Assembly: GCA_001600615.1 (NCBI GenBank)
Contig: BCKK01000001.1
Coordinates: 3,105,826 to 3,169,825 of the forward strand
Direction: 5' to 3'
Length of the DNA stretch: 64,000 nt
From: Dioszegia crocea
Taxonomy: Eukaryota; Basidiomycota; Tremellomycetes; Tremellales; Bulleribasidiaceae
Shown: positions 11,321 to 21,221 of the stretch, piece by piece
Layout of the letters: the number at the start of each line of letters is the position of its first letter
Numbering within the stretch: position 1 is the stretch's first letter
The notes under the pieces: model-generated
Told to the model about the DNA's origin: nothing
The model's input: only the letters and a program-made list of their open reading frames with translations
The model's database searches: none
Program-made: the position numbers and the translations under genes

Positions 11321-12763
11321 CTATAATCCCTTGTTGAAAAACACCGGTCCCTCTTCCCGCTTGAATCGATCCTCCAATTTCTTCGGATCTGTCTGGCCCC
11401 GCTGTGGGAAATATGCAATGGCAGGAGGGAGGAACAGGCCTAGAGATAACCCGACTGTTGGCGTTAGTGGATCCTAACACCCTTCAGCCTGGGTCACTCA
11501 CTTAGACTCAGACTCGTCAAGCTGGAAACCATCTTTCCTCGCGGTCCTCCGAAAGCTCCTCGTTTTTCCAGAAGGGTCATGACGAGGGGAGGTATGATCA
11601 GTGTCGGTCTGAATTGTCAGCTCGGGCATGTCCGTCCATATGAAGCCAGACTCACACGTTGGCAAACACCCTGGAAGCCGCACTCTGGCCTACTGCCATC
11701 TGACCAGCTTTCGCACTCTTGCCCAAAATCTCCTTCTCCTCGTGGCCTGACTCTGCGTTATGAGACAGCTTGTACACTTCTATTCCATCTCTCATTTCTT
11801 TCCATCGGATACAAGATATGCTGAATTGTCAGCTGAGGCACAGAAACATGAAACAAGCCAAAGACCCACTTGACCACACCGGCGCTAGCTACCGAAGCGA
11901 AGGGGACAAGTCGTGAGAGAACAGCCTTCGTGCCTGCTGACACGCCTAAGCGAGGAACGAGTCGAGTGAGCGAAACAGCGAGGAAGACGGAGGTAAAGGT
12001 CGCAGCGAGGTAGGCTGTTATCGTGAGCCAAAGTGGGAGGACCTCGTTTCATCGGACTGACCTGTCCCAATCTCTTGAGGTGTCATTACGATGGATTTGT
12101 TGGCGTTGCTGAAGTTCACCGCAACATTCAAAGTCTGGTTGGCCCACTGCCAGAAGATGACAGAGCGGAGCGAGGGATTAGGAGCAAGCATTCCAGCCTG
12201 TCAGGTCAGAGTGTGCTCCTGAAAGCATCGGTCTAGACGTACGCATATCCTGAACAGGTCAGCTTGTCGTGCGATCGAATCTCCAGTATCGCAAGCGAAG
12301 CTTACAGCAAGTTGGAGGGCACAAAGGCAGACATCCGGAAAGGCAACGGCACAATTTTGCCTGTGTCAGGATGTATACTCGAGTTGGTCACTGAGTGTGA
12401 GCTCAATCTCAGTAAGCAGCGATCAGACTTACACTGCTTAGCGTTCCAGAACTCGTCCCGTTCCCGTTCGCCAACCCAACAGCCCTCTCTACCACCCTCC
12501 TTAATCAAAAGCTCATATCGCCTGACGTCGGCCTGAGCTTGTTCTAGCTTTGCGGAAGAAGCGAGAAGTGTCAAGGGCGATGTTGTAGAGTAGAAGTATC
12601 TCAGACGTCCGGCTTTGTCTGTTAGCCCACAATTCCATCACACATGTTCTCTGGCTCACAGTATGTGCCGAGGTCGAATTGAGGTTTGGCTGAACAAGTC
12701 AGTCGCGTTAAATGAGGTTACAGGAAACGTCTCACAGATGTCGTATTGGCCAGTCTGCACCAT
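11321..12763 (-). CDS. FSF1: Sideroflexin, mitochondrial inner-membrane amino-acid transporter
   Basis: Ten exons (minus): 12763-12736, 12689-12660, 12612-12433, 12390-12306, 12249-12243, 12197-12062, 12014-11870, 11820-11656, 11608-11502, 11439-11321; 333 aa, the usual length. Family hallmarks: PQFDLGTYSGRLRYF at the start, HPDTGKIVPLPFRMSAF, an Asn-rich WQWANQTLNVAVNFSNAN, several hydrophobic segments, LIIPPLVMTLLEK and the C-terminal FNKGL. Sideroflexins move serine and related amino acids into mitochondria; yeast Fsf1 is the fungal counterpart. The fifth exon is only 7 nt (GATATGC) and is needed to join NLL to CAGMLAP in frame. Head-to-head with the BolA gene; convergent with HOM6 across about 200 bp. 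Confidence 0.93.
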
Positions 12764-13038
12764 TTTGCTGTCGACTCCGCCGCCGGGTAGTACGCAGATA
12801 TGTTCGGTAGCCTGGTCGTCTCTGCGTGCAATAGCTTGAGCAGTACTTGTCAAGAGAGCTCGAAGCTGGTTGACCTCGACTCAGAAATCTGAAGGGAAGG
12901 CTATATCCGAAATACTTTGGCTATAACGCCGCAAATGTCCGGGATATTTCGGGTACATGAGGGATACAGACGGTCTGTACGCGACCTCCACTTGGCCGCT
13001 ACCAGCGTACAACCACCACTAGACATAACATTATCCTT

Positions 13039-13592
13039 ATGCGATTCTCCGCCACAAGACTCTTGCCTCGTCAAACTATCTCCTCGAGCCCCGCTGCCCT
13101 CCCGTTCCGAGCCATGTCCTCCTCTGCGGCATCTTCAGCCGAGGCAAGCTCCTCGCGACCTAGGACCCCTACCCGGATCCCTGGTCCCGTTGAGACCAGT
13201 ATCCAGTCCAAGGTCAGCTCAGAATTATGTATTGCAGACTGCAGCCACCTGCATAGCTGACACCTACTCACAGCTGATCGAGACCTTCCAACCTGTGCTC
13301 ATAAGAGTGCAAAATGACTCTTCGAAACATGCCAAACATTCTGCCATGCGAGCGATCGGCGGTGGTAACGGAGAGACCCGTAAGTTGTCTTTGGCGCTTT
13401 AGCTTATGCGCAGACTTTGCCGTGCACATGGTATCCCCCACGTTCAGCGGTAAAACGCCGATCGCAAGACATCGTCTCGTCAACGCTTTACTGAAGGACG
13501 AATTCGACAACATGGGTCTACACGCTTTGAGCTTGAGACTGAAATCGCCGGAAGAGTGGAAGAAGGAGGGTGGAGGGGAACTGCAGGCTTGA
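13039..13592 (+). CDS. BOL1: BolA-like protein (mitochondrial Fe-S maturation factor type)
   Basis: Exons 13039-13212, 13274-13379, 13414-13592; 152 aa. The BolA fold covers about residues 54-140: KLIETFQPVLIRVQNDS, a His-rich loop KHAKHSAM, ETHFAVHMVSPTFSGKTPIARHRLVNALL and the C-terminal GLHALSLRLKSPEEW. The N-terminus MRFSATRLLPRQTISSS is Arg/Ser-rich and lacks acids, fitting a mitochondrial presequence; a second Met at residue 26 could give a cytosolic form. BolA proteins act with monothiol glutaredoxins; the spacing of the ETHF and His-loop motifs fits Bol1/BOLA1 better than Bol2. The second intron is only 34 nt. Confidence 0.92.
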
Positions 13593-13768
13593 GGACTGTT
13601 GAGATTGAGGCAAATTTTGGGATTATAAGGAAGCAGGATATATTGCATACTATCGTCCATACGGGATCGGAGCGAGAACAGTCATAAGAATAGGCACAAT
13701 CTACAATACAACCAAAGAGGAAAAAGACTATCTATGTACAAAGACGGGCCGGCACCTCGCAAAAGATC

Positions 13769-14602
13769 CTACATGATTACACACTTGCAGCCTCCGCTGA
13801 CTTGTTCCTCGTTACGCCGACTTGTGCGGGACGTCGTAGGGTGCAAGAATCCCTTTTTGGGGTCGCCTGCGACATCAGCGCTTGAAACACTCTCGAAAGC
13901 AAGTGCAGCTCACCCTCGTCGCCTTTCAGCGAGAACGATCGGACAGAGATATGTAGCACAGTCGGATTGGTAGGCAGTAGCGATGCTGCCAGGTTATTTG
14001 CTATGCCGTCAGCCTTATCGGTAGAGAGGGGACTTGGATGTACGCACACGCCAAAGTGGAATCATCCTGCAATATCCGTCCAGAGTATAGTACTCTCAAG
14101 TACGTCGGCGAGGGTGGAGCAGAAGGACTCGTCCACTCGCTCGGCCATGATGACCACACGATCTCTTTCTGTACGATGTCAGCTAAGTTCGGCGGATGTG
14201 TTGTAGGTGGTCGCCGAGAGACATCAGATACGTACCATTCGGCCAACTGTCAATTCCGGTTCGAAAGAGAAGACATGGCTCTGACCAGAGATGATCAATA
14301 CTCGCAAATGACACTGATAGGTTAGCTTGTCACAGGGGAAGTCAGGCACAACCCTGTGTTTGCACATCCTTCACATTCGGACTGAGACTCACTTTTGGCG
14401 CTGGAGGAGGGGTGATAGTCCCTATCTCGGCTTCTCCGCTGGTTCTCGCTGCCGCTGGAATCACCTCGCCACCTCCAGCCACCGCTGGAAGAGGTTCGAC
14501 GGCTGGTGTGCTCGACTCTGCGGCATTTTCAACAACCGGGCCGGGTCCGGGCGCCAACGACGACGCGAGAGGATGTGATGTGCTTGACTCTGGATTTGAC
14601 AT
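13769..14602 (-). CDS. UBL3/MUB-type membrane-anchored ubiquitin-like protein with CaaX box
   Basis: Exons (minus) 14602-14393, 14313-14236, 14168-14048, 14000-13914, 13866-13769; 197 aa. An Ala/Pro/Ser-rich N-terminus (residues 1-70) is followed by a ubiquitin-like fold of the Rad60-SLD_2 type (about 72-155): LRVLIISGQSHVFSFEPELT, EIVWSSWPSEW, LRVLYSGRILQDDSTL and PTVLHISVRSF. The protein ends GGCKCVIM, a CaaX prenylation box with an extra nearby Cys that could be palmitoylated. This domain order and C-terminus match UBL3 (animals) and MUB proteins (plants, fungi), lipid-anchored ubiquitin-fold proteins that do not end in the usual di-Gly. Splicing of the third intron uses a GTGCGT donor. 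Targets in fungi are not established. Confidence 0.85.
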
Positions 14603-15153
14603 GATAGATGGCGAGAGTCGGAGGAGGAAAGATTGATGGAAAGGGAGGTACGAAGTTTCCAAGCTGAAGCTAAGGTGAAGGGCAGCCGAACAAGGAGTAC
14701 AGGGATCGTATCAGCAAGTGCCGGTCCGAGGATAAGCCGAGCAGCGGGTTTTTTTTCGCAACAGACGATGTTGCGTTGTGCGACCTGCCTTAATAGGCGA
14801 TAGCTGCTGGCTGGCCTGAGGGTGATGGCTGATACAGTAGACGTAGAGATGAGATGGATGGATGAACAAAGCGTCATACGAAATCGAGCTTACGAAGACC
14901 CCCCGCCAAAAGTCCCTGAAAATGGTTGGTTCCCCGCAGTCGAATCTCGGTTCCCCGCATCGGCCCCCGCACCCTTCCAAGCCAAGACATTTCAGCAGAG
15001 AGACCGGCCCTGTCTTGTCTCGTCTCGCTACGAGACACCCCTTCGATGCGATCTTGAGCCCTGCACACCGAAAGACCCTTCCAACATGTATTTCTACAAC
15101 CTAGAATATTTGACTAGATGGTCCAAGAGCATTGGAGTTCCCCAGAAATCCCT
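14603..15153. other. Intergenic: promoter of the UBL gene and 3' flank of the permease
   Basis: 551 bases upstream of the UBL3-type gene and downstream of the permease, both on the minus strand. It includes a short T/A run (14749-14756) but no reading frame with splice support and no RNA gene that I can see. Confidence 0.6.
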
Positions 15154-17309
15154 CTATTCCTCCATGCTCGCCCGCCGAACAGCGCTGACAGTAGGGCCCT
15201 TGTAGGACTTTCTGGCGCTGACGACATACCACAACGCAGCGATAGCAGAAAATCCAGCGAAAACGACGCTGGCGTAGTTCATGTTGGCCGGATCGGTGAC
15301 GGGAATGGCAGTGGCTGTGAATCAGCAAATGTGTGGAATGGGGAATGGGATTATCACTTACGCATGCAGAAAAGGACAATGGAAAAGGCAATCCAAATGA
15401 CAGTCAAGATGTTCTGATCCATCAGTAGATGCTCCACCAATGGCTAAGGAGACTCACAATAGCAAAGCCAAATTTCCCCAGGGAGAAGGGCGCATTGCGA
15501 ACCAACTTCCTACCGCGGATGAGGGAGCACAGTACAGGGAAGGCATACGATGCACCAAGGCAGATAGTCGCAACTGCTTGTTAGTGGAAACCTTAATGAA
15601 CTGGACGGTCACTCACCACCCGTGAAGGCGTTGAAAGCGGCACTGCTTCCGAGGTAGATCAAACCCAGCAAGGCGCACACGACCGTTGACAAAATCAGCG
15701 AGTTGAGCGGGACACCATGACGCGGGTTGATGACTCTCCACCACTGTGACCCGGGGATGCCACCATCTCGCGAGAAAGCCCAAGCACAACGCGAAGCGGC
15801 AGTCATAGAGCCGATAGCGGCAAAGAACCAGATACCGAGAACTGGGCTTAGCTGTAATTTGAAGGATAACTCACTGAGGATCAATAGTCCCAGAGCGGCG
15901 GCATTGGACCTAGTCACCAGCTTGTATAGCAGGGGCATAGGCTGGAGCGACGCCACAGCTAGCAGATCGGGGATATCCCGGAGCACAAAGTTGATCGGTA
16001 GCTGTTGTCAGCGCTATCTTGTATGATCACTCACGAGATACACGAGACCTGTGATTGCTGCGGCAGCGACGGACAACACCATTGCTCGCGGCACTTCTCG
16101 TGCGGGCTCCTTCACCTCCTCACAGAGAGCAGCAACCATACCGTAACTGACATCAGCGGCGGACACGGGCTCAACTCACCCAGTAAGGGTATACGCCGCT
16201 TGAAGCAACCCAACAAACCAGGCCCATCCTCCTGGCCAGCCCGCGTTGGAAGCATCAAACTACGTGTCAGCTCGGGTCTTTGTGGAACCTACCTCGCCGA
16301 ATGCGTAAGCTGCAGAGTTGCGCTGATCTGCCATCGACAAAAGGACAACAATAATCTATACAGGCGTTAGATTCTCACGGCAGTTCTAGTGAATTGACGT
16401 ACACTGACCCGTCAGCTCTGATGAGTCGCAACGTGGGGAGAGGAAAACACTCACATGACAACAGACGCAGCAGTCCAGTACAAACAGATGGTGTTGAGCT
16501 TGTCCAAATGGCTACCGAGTCAGTTCAGTTTCTTGTTCAAGAACAAACGCACCGATTGAAGAACAGGTTGATCAACAGCGATCCTACTAATGCCCCCCAG
16601 TAAACCAGACAGGTCTGCCAAGGAGTAGGAACATACTCCTCGTTGAAGAGTGTGGCAGCAGCAAGAATAAGCTGACTTCCACCGAAAGTGATGGATGCTG
16701 TTACTCTGCGATGTCAGCACAAAAGTAGGCCGATTTCCTAGTGAAAGCTGTGACTCACGTCCAGTTGCCTACTGTCCCCAGCCACCCTGTAAGGTAGCTC
16801 GCGAAAGCTGAGTATTTGGGTGTTGACAGCATCGCAGACCAGTCTGGCAGGTCAGCGAGTCACACGACTAGACGAGTCTTTCACTCACAATAGACACCAC
16901 CTGATGTTGGATATACGGAACAGCTAAACCCATCAGCATCGCCGATCCTTCTTCACGTATGCAACGCTCGGCTCACATCTCAGCCAGACTCGCGGCCATC
17001 CCCAGCGATACCAGAGAGACGAATATCCACTGTTACCTTATCAGCCACAGTCCCATTGAGGCCGAATTATACACTCACCCCGTACAAAATTGTGACTGGT
17101 CCACCATCCGTCAGGGCGATGTTCAACGTCGTACTAGTTCCAAATGGAACAGCCATGATAGCAAAGCTCAAGCCCAACACGCTGACCATCCCCAAGTTCC
17201 GCTTCATCTCTTGCTTATACCCCATGCCCTCAAGCTGATTTGTCACCGAAGTGTCGGACGCTGACGGGTCCGCCACATAATTTGTGGATTTAGACTTGTC
17301 TTCGTCCAT
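15154..17309 (-). CDS. APC-superfamily amino-acid/GABA/choline-type permease
   Basis: Fifteen exons (minus): 17309-17079, 17029-16977, 16923-16889, 16843-16759, 16705-16553, 16511-16455, 16403 (one base), 16355-16293, 16259-16180, 16146-16035, 16001-15875, 15841-15617, 15573-15458, 15413-15362, 15314-15154; 516 aa, the usual length. Signs of the family: MKRNLGMVSVLGLSFAIMAVPFGTS before TM1, the YPTSGGVYYW motif, TGYGMVAALCEEVKEPAREVPRA in the middle, and AFSRDGGIPGSQWWRVINPR. Twelve hydrophobic segments can be read. Closest in pattern to fungal Uga4/Hnm1/Bat1-like transporters; substrate cannot be fixed. The 1-nt exon restores a conserved transmembrane segment (VVIIIVVLLSMA). The in-frame TTG at 17327 upstream is not a likely start; ATG at 17309 is. 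Confidence 0.9.
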
Positions 17310-17631
17310 TCTGGATAAGGATGCCAATGTCTTGGTTTGGGAGGTGTATGTACAGATGAGAGATTGGGGAGATTGAAGGGGGTGCGGAAGACATAGATAT
17401 CCGTATCTCTCGGGGGCTTTTACGTTATTTTCCCCTTATCATTTCGGCGTGTTTTACTTCCTGATCAGGCAATTGTGGCAAAGTGGCACCTGGGCGGCTG
17501 TCTCTGCGTATATACGAAGGCAGCTGCAAGACGTGTATGATGTGCATAGAAGGCCGTCATCAGTAAGGCCTGAAACTCCGAATCGTAGCTCCGCGGGCAA
17601 AACTGAAACCCCTCATCGCCGTCCATACGTC
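17310..17631. other. Permease promoter / dehydrogenase 3' flank
   Basis: 322 bases between the permease start and the dehydrogenase stop, both on the minus strand. It holds a GATAAG element (listed separately) and no gene. Confidence 0.6.
17435..17440 (-). promoter_or_regulatory. Candidate GATA-factor site (GATAAG) upstream of the permease
   Basis: GATAAG on the minus strand about 126 bp upstream of the permease ATG. GATA sites in promoters of amino-acid permeases mediate nitrogen catabolite repression in many fungi. A six-base match is weak evidence on its own. Confidence 0.25.
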
Positions 17632-18679
17632 TCACCACGGCAGTCTCTGACCTTCTTCGTTGAGGTACTGCCCGCTATGCTTCAAGGTCTTCCAAGTAGA
17701 TATGACATCTAGACTGAATATCAGCTGCTGATACCGGAGTTAAAGCTTACACTTTGCCCGCAGACTCGTCTACCGTCAGATTCGCATAAGTCCGCCCCAT
17801 CGTAGTCTTGATCCATCCTGGGTGTACCTGGCCGACAATCACCCGATCCTGATATCAGCTCTGCCCCCATTCTGACTACTCACTCTCAGAATCCTCGACA
17901 TGTGCATCGTCACACCGCTCAGCGCGACCTTGCTGCATGCGTACACAGGGTGGAAGTACAGCTCGTCCCGTGGCGATCCGCCCGTCCATATCTCATTGGC
18001 GTATGTAAGCGAAGCCTGGCCTGAGGAGATGTTGCAGATGATAGGAGGCTGAGATGGTGTCTCAAGTGATGTGGGGTCCGAGGGAGATGTCGCCGCGGGA
18101 CCAACGAGAAGGCCATTGTCGAGAAGCGTTGTCGAGAAGAGTAGCGGTCCGTAAGCGTTGACGGACCAAGTTCGGTGCAGATCTACCGCTCCTTCTACAG
18201 TTGTGAGGTCCAAGGGAGTCATAGGCTTCGGCTGATTTGCAAATCCAGCATTGTTGATACTATGAAATCAGCTTGGTAGAGGTTTGAGTGAGTGTGAGGA
18301 ATAGACGAACAGAACATTGATTCCTTCTGGGGCTACGGATTTGACTTCCTCAGCACATCTCTGGCACATCAGCATCACCTTCTCCGCTGGTGTCCATGCG
18401 TCCCAATGTAGCCGACCGACCTGACAGCTATCCACATCAGATATCTCGCTGAGGTGGACCACCCCTATTCTGCCCTCACTCTCGTCCCTCAAACGGCACA
18501 ACTGCCCACTCTCATCGATCGTTCGCGCAGCAGCAATGATTCGAGTGTAATGGGGCCGATCGAGGAGCTGCCTGATGAAGCCCAATCCCAGGCCCCGGCT
18601 GGACCCCTGCGAACAGGTCAGAGCTCGCCTTGCTTTCGTTCGTCAATGGCGGGCGTACCGTGACGAGAGCGGTGACCAT
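17632..18679 (-). CDS. Short-chain dehydrogenase/reductase
   Basis: Exons (minus) 18679-18659, 18606-18311, 18259-17884, 17848-17751, 17713-17632; 290 aa. Classical SDR with the cofactor motif TGSSRGLGLGF (split by the first intron, which leaves a 21-nt first exon), LINNAG across the second intron, the catalytic Ser region CNISSGQASL and the active site YACSK. A long insertion (about 50 residues, rich in Pro/Ser/Thr) lies between LINNAG and the catalytic Ser. The second intron uses the unusual donor GTTCGT. It resembles the C-factor/sniffer-like carbonyl reductases, but the substrate cannot be told from sequence. Confidence 0.88.
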
Positions 18680-19069
18680 GTCTGTAGCTTTCTTCGCAGT
18701 GGATCAAAAACGGGAGTACCACGCCGCTGCTGCAATTTCACTCAAGCCGTTGAGTATAGTCAGAATAAGCAAGGATGTGAGGGTAAAAGCGCAGGACAGG
18801 AGGCAGTGACTAGTGAGGCTCGGAGTTTGCTCGGAGAGTGCTCGGAGAATGATCGGTGTCCCAGGTCAGATCTCAGCAAGCACAATAGTCCCGGGGGACT
18901 TTGGACCACTCACTCAGGCCATGGATCACTTTGCTCGCCAAGTCCATGGATGGGTACGGTGAGCCCCAAGGCAAGCTGCAACTACCGGTCTGCGATGATA
19001 TACATGAGCATCACTACACCACTTCCCTGTATCGGCTACAATAAACTCGGAACAGGCCATCTCCACAGA
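18680..19069. other. Intergenic between two minus-strand genes
   Basis: 390 bases: promoter of the dehydrogenase and 3' flank of the sirtuin. A short repeated GCTCGGAG motif occurs near 18825-18850. No gene seen. Confidence 0.5.
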
Positions 19070-20977
19070 TCAATTGAAGTCCATTCGGTGCCGTTTCGTT
19101 GGCCGTCCAGACGCGGACGGTGAAGTTTGGTTGGTCGGTCTGGATTGAGAGGCCGCTGCGGTCGCCGTACCTGATGCCGAGTCGGGCTTCGTAGTGTTCG
19201 TACCATCGCCTATCACCCGGTCCACCAGCGTAGCCTCAGACCGCGCCGAAGTTTCCTCCGTCATGCTGGAACTCAGCATGTGCATGTGCGATCTGGGGAT
19301 CAGCATTTTCTCCTGGTGGACGTCACGACCTTTGACGCACAGTGGTCCAACGCCAGACACGAACTCCACATTCGCTGGATCGGCAACAATAGGGGCTGAC
19401 CGTGATGCTTGGTCTTCTGCCTTCGGGGGAGGTGGCGGTATGTCCCATCCCAGGCGATGTGAGAGGTAGGAGACTATGGTATCTGCGTCGCCAAGAAGGC
19501 AGATCTGCGATATTAGCTATGTCACTCTAAAGACGCGGAGCACTCACATCAGGCTGGACGTGCGCGACGGGAGTAAGGTTGATGAAGATTTGGGGTACGG
19601 AATGTGGTATGTGAGCTGGATATCAGCGCCCTGTTCCCTACAGACGAGCGTTGAGCTTACTGCAGACCTCGCTCACAGGCGCAACCTTGAGCGAAGTGCC
19701 AATGATGATCAGTAGATCGACCTTTTCTCGATCTCGAAACAGACTTTCATCAAATTTGGAGTCGAGAGCTTGGCCAAAGAAGGTAATGTCGGGCTATGCT
19801 GTCAGTGTCTTGGATCAAAAGCGCTCACCTTCATGATTCCCGGCTCCCCACCTTGCCATTCCGAATCGTCCTCCTTGTCCTCCCCTTCGTCCCATCCCAT
19901 TCTGCTCTGGCTCTTCCCCTTCCCTTTCAGACTCTGCGCATATGCCTTCGCTGCATCTCGCTCCGCCACGCACTTGTCGCACTTGGGCACTTCTTGGCGC
20001 ATGATGCTCGATTTGATGTCTGTCCCAGGTACTTGCCTCTTGCAGCGGAGACATGAGGCAGTGGCAAAAGAGCCGTGACACTGAAGGACGTTCTGTACAC
20101 CCGCGAGCGTCTCAAGCGTGTCGATATTCTGGGTATAATTCCGAAGAAGCTGCTCGTCAGCTACAACTTGAAGGGTGCTCACCTTCCCCTTATCCTCTAA
20201 CAGCTTGATCCATCTATGACATGGCGATGGCACAAAGTTACTGGGGTAGATTTGCTTGGCGAAAGAACTACATGTCAGCTATCGACTGATTAGGACTCAC
20301 TAGAACACCTCAGGCTGTTCCCTGAAGTATCGTATATCGAACATCTCTTGTGGATCGGTGAGGTCGTACTCGCCTTCTTCCTGGATCTGGGCATACAGTC
20401 CATTTGCCGACCGGAAGTCCGGGATCCCACACGAAGTCGATATCCCAGCTCCAGAGAGTACTATGATGTTCTTCGCTCCAGCAAGTAGGGCGACTGCATC
20501 GTCTACACTGTTGTATGTCGGTAGTTTGGCCCGCCGGCGAAGGAGCCGGGAGAGTACGATTTTTGTGTATGGCAGGAGTTGGATATCGGGTGTTGTTGAG
20601 GCGCGGAGATGGGGAGGCTAGACCGTCAGGAGTATTCGCTTGTCAGTACGACTCACAGGTATGATACCTAGTCCAAGCAGTAGTTTTCTCAGGGTAGATC
20701 CAGTCCCGTGGACAGGCACAAGGTAGTCCCGCAGAAAATTGACCAGACCCTTCTCTCTGAGCTCAGCAGTGAGCGATGCGACCTCCTCGTCAGAGAAGCC
20801 GTTCTCGGCTGAAAGGGTCAGCTTGTAGCAGCACAGCCTGGACATACCTTCAGAGACAAGCTGGTCATACTCTGCCTCGGCGATATTTTCCCCTTCATCT
20901 CCCGAGTCATACTCGTCACTGTCGATCTGATACATTTCTCCAGGTATGAGCTCATGGAGCAGACTTTCGTCACTCAT
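19070..20977 (-). CDS. SIR2: NAD-dependent protein deacetylase, SIR2/SIRT1 class sirtuin
   Basis: Exons (minus) 20977-20848, 20808-20657, 20617-20301, 20267-20183, 20149-19829, 19793-19661, 19615-19548, 19504-19070; 546 aa. Acidic N-terminus, then the catalytic core from about residue 130: [16 protein letters not shown] (NAD pocket), [10 protein letters not shown], the catalytic His in [11 protein letters not shown], zinc ligands C-x2-C (CLRC) and C-x2-C (CDKC), [17 protein letters not shown] and [12 protein letters not shown]. The wording around [10 protein letters not shown] and [10 protein letters not shown] marks the nuclear class I group (yeast Sir2/Hst1, human SIRT1), not Hst2. A Lys/Asp/Ser-rich loop of about 35 residues is inserted after the zinc module. 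Ends with a basic KRHRMDFN. Likely a histone deacetylase in silencing; the Sir2 versus Hst1 choice cannot be made here. Confidence 0.93.
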
Positions 20978-21221
20978 TTTCGTCGATATGGCCCTGTGTG
21001 TGAGCTGTGGAGCTATAAGAGTGTCTAGGTGTTGAAGAGGAATGAGGAGGTGAACCGTGCCTGAAATCTACGACTATCTTTGCGTTTCTACCTCATCCTT
21101 CTTGAGACAAGACATATCGATACAAGCCCAGCACAACGCGCCGAGCACTCCAGCGCTACCTACAGACCAGCCGCTGGCGCATCGCAGCATCGTATCGCGA
21201 AATCTCTGATCTTGACTTAGG

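Noticed and set aside
16356..16454. Alternative 25-nt or 7-nt exon in the permease
   Set aside because: Both would keep frame but need a downstream intron of only 23 nt and insert polar residues in a transmembrane helix; the 1-nt exon gives two normal introns.
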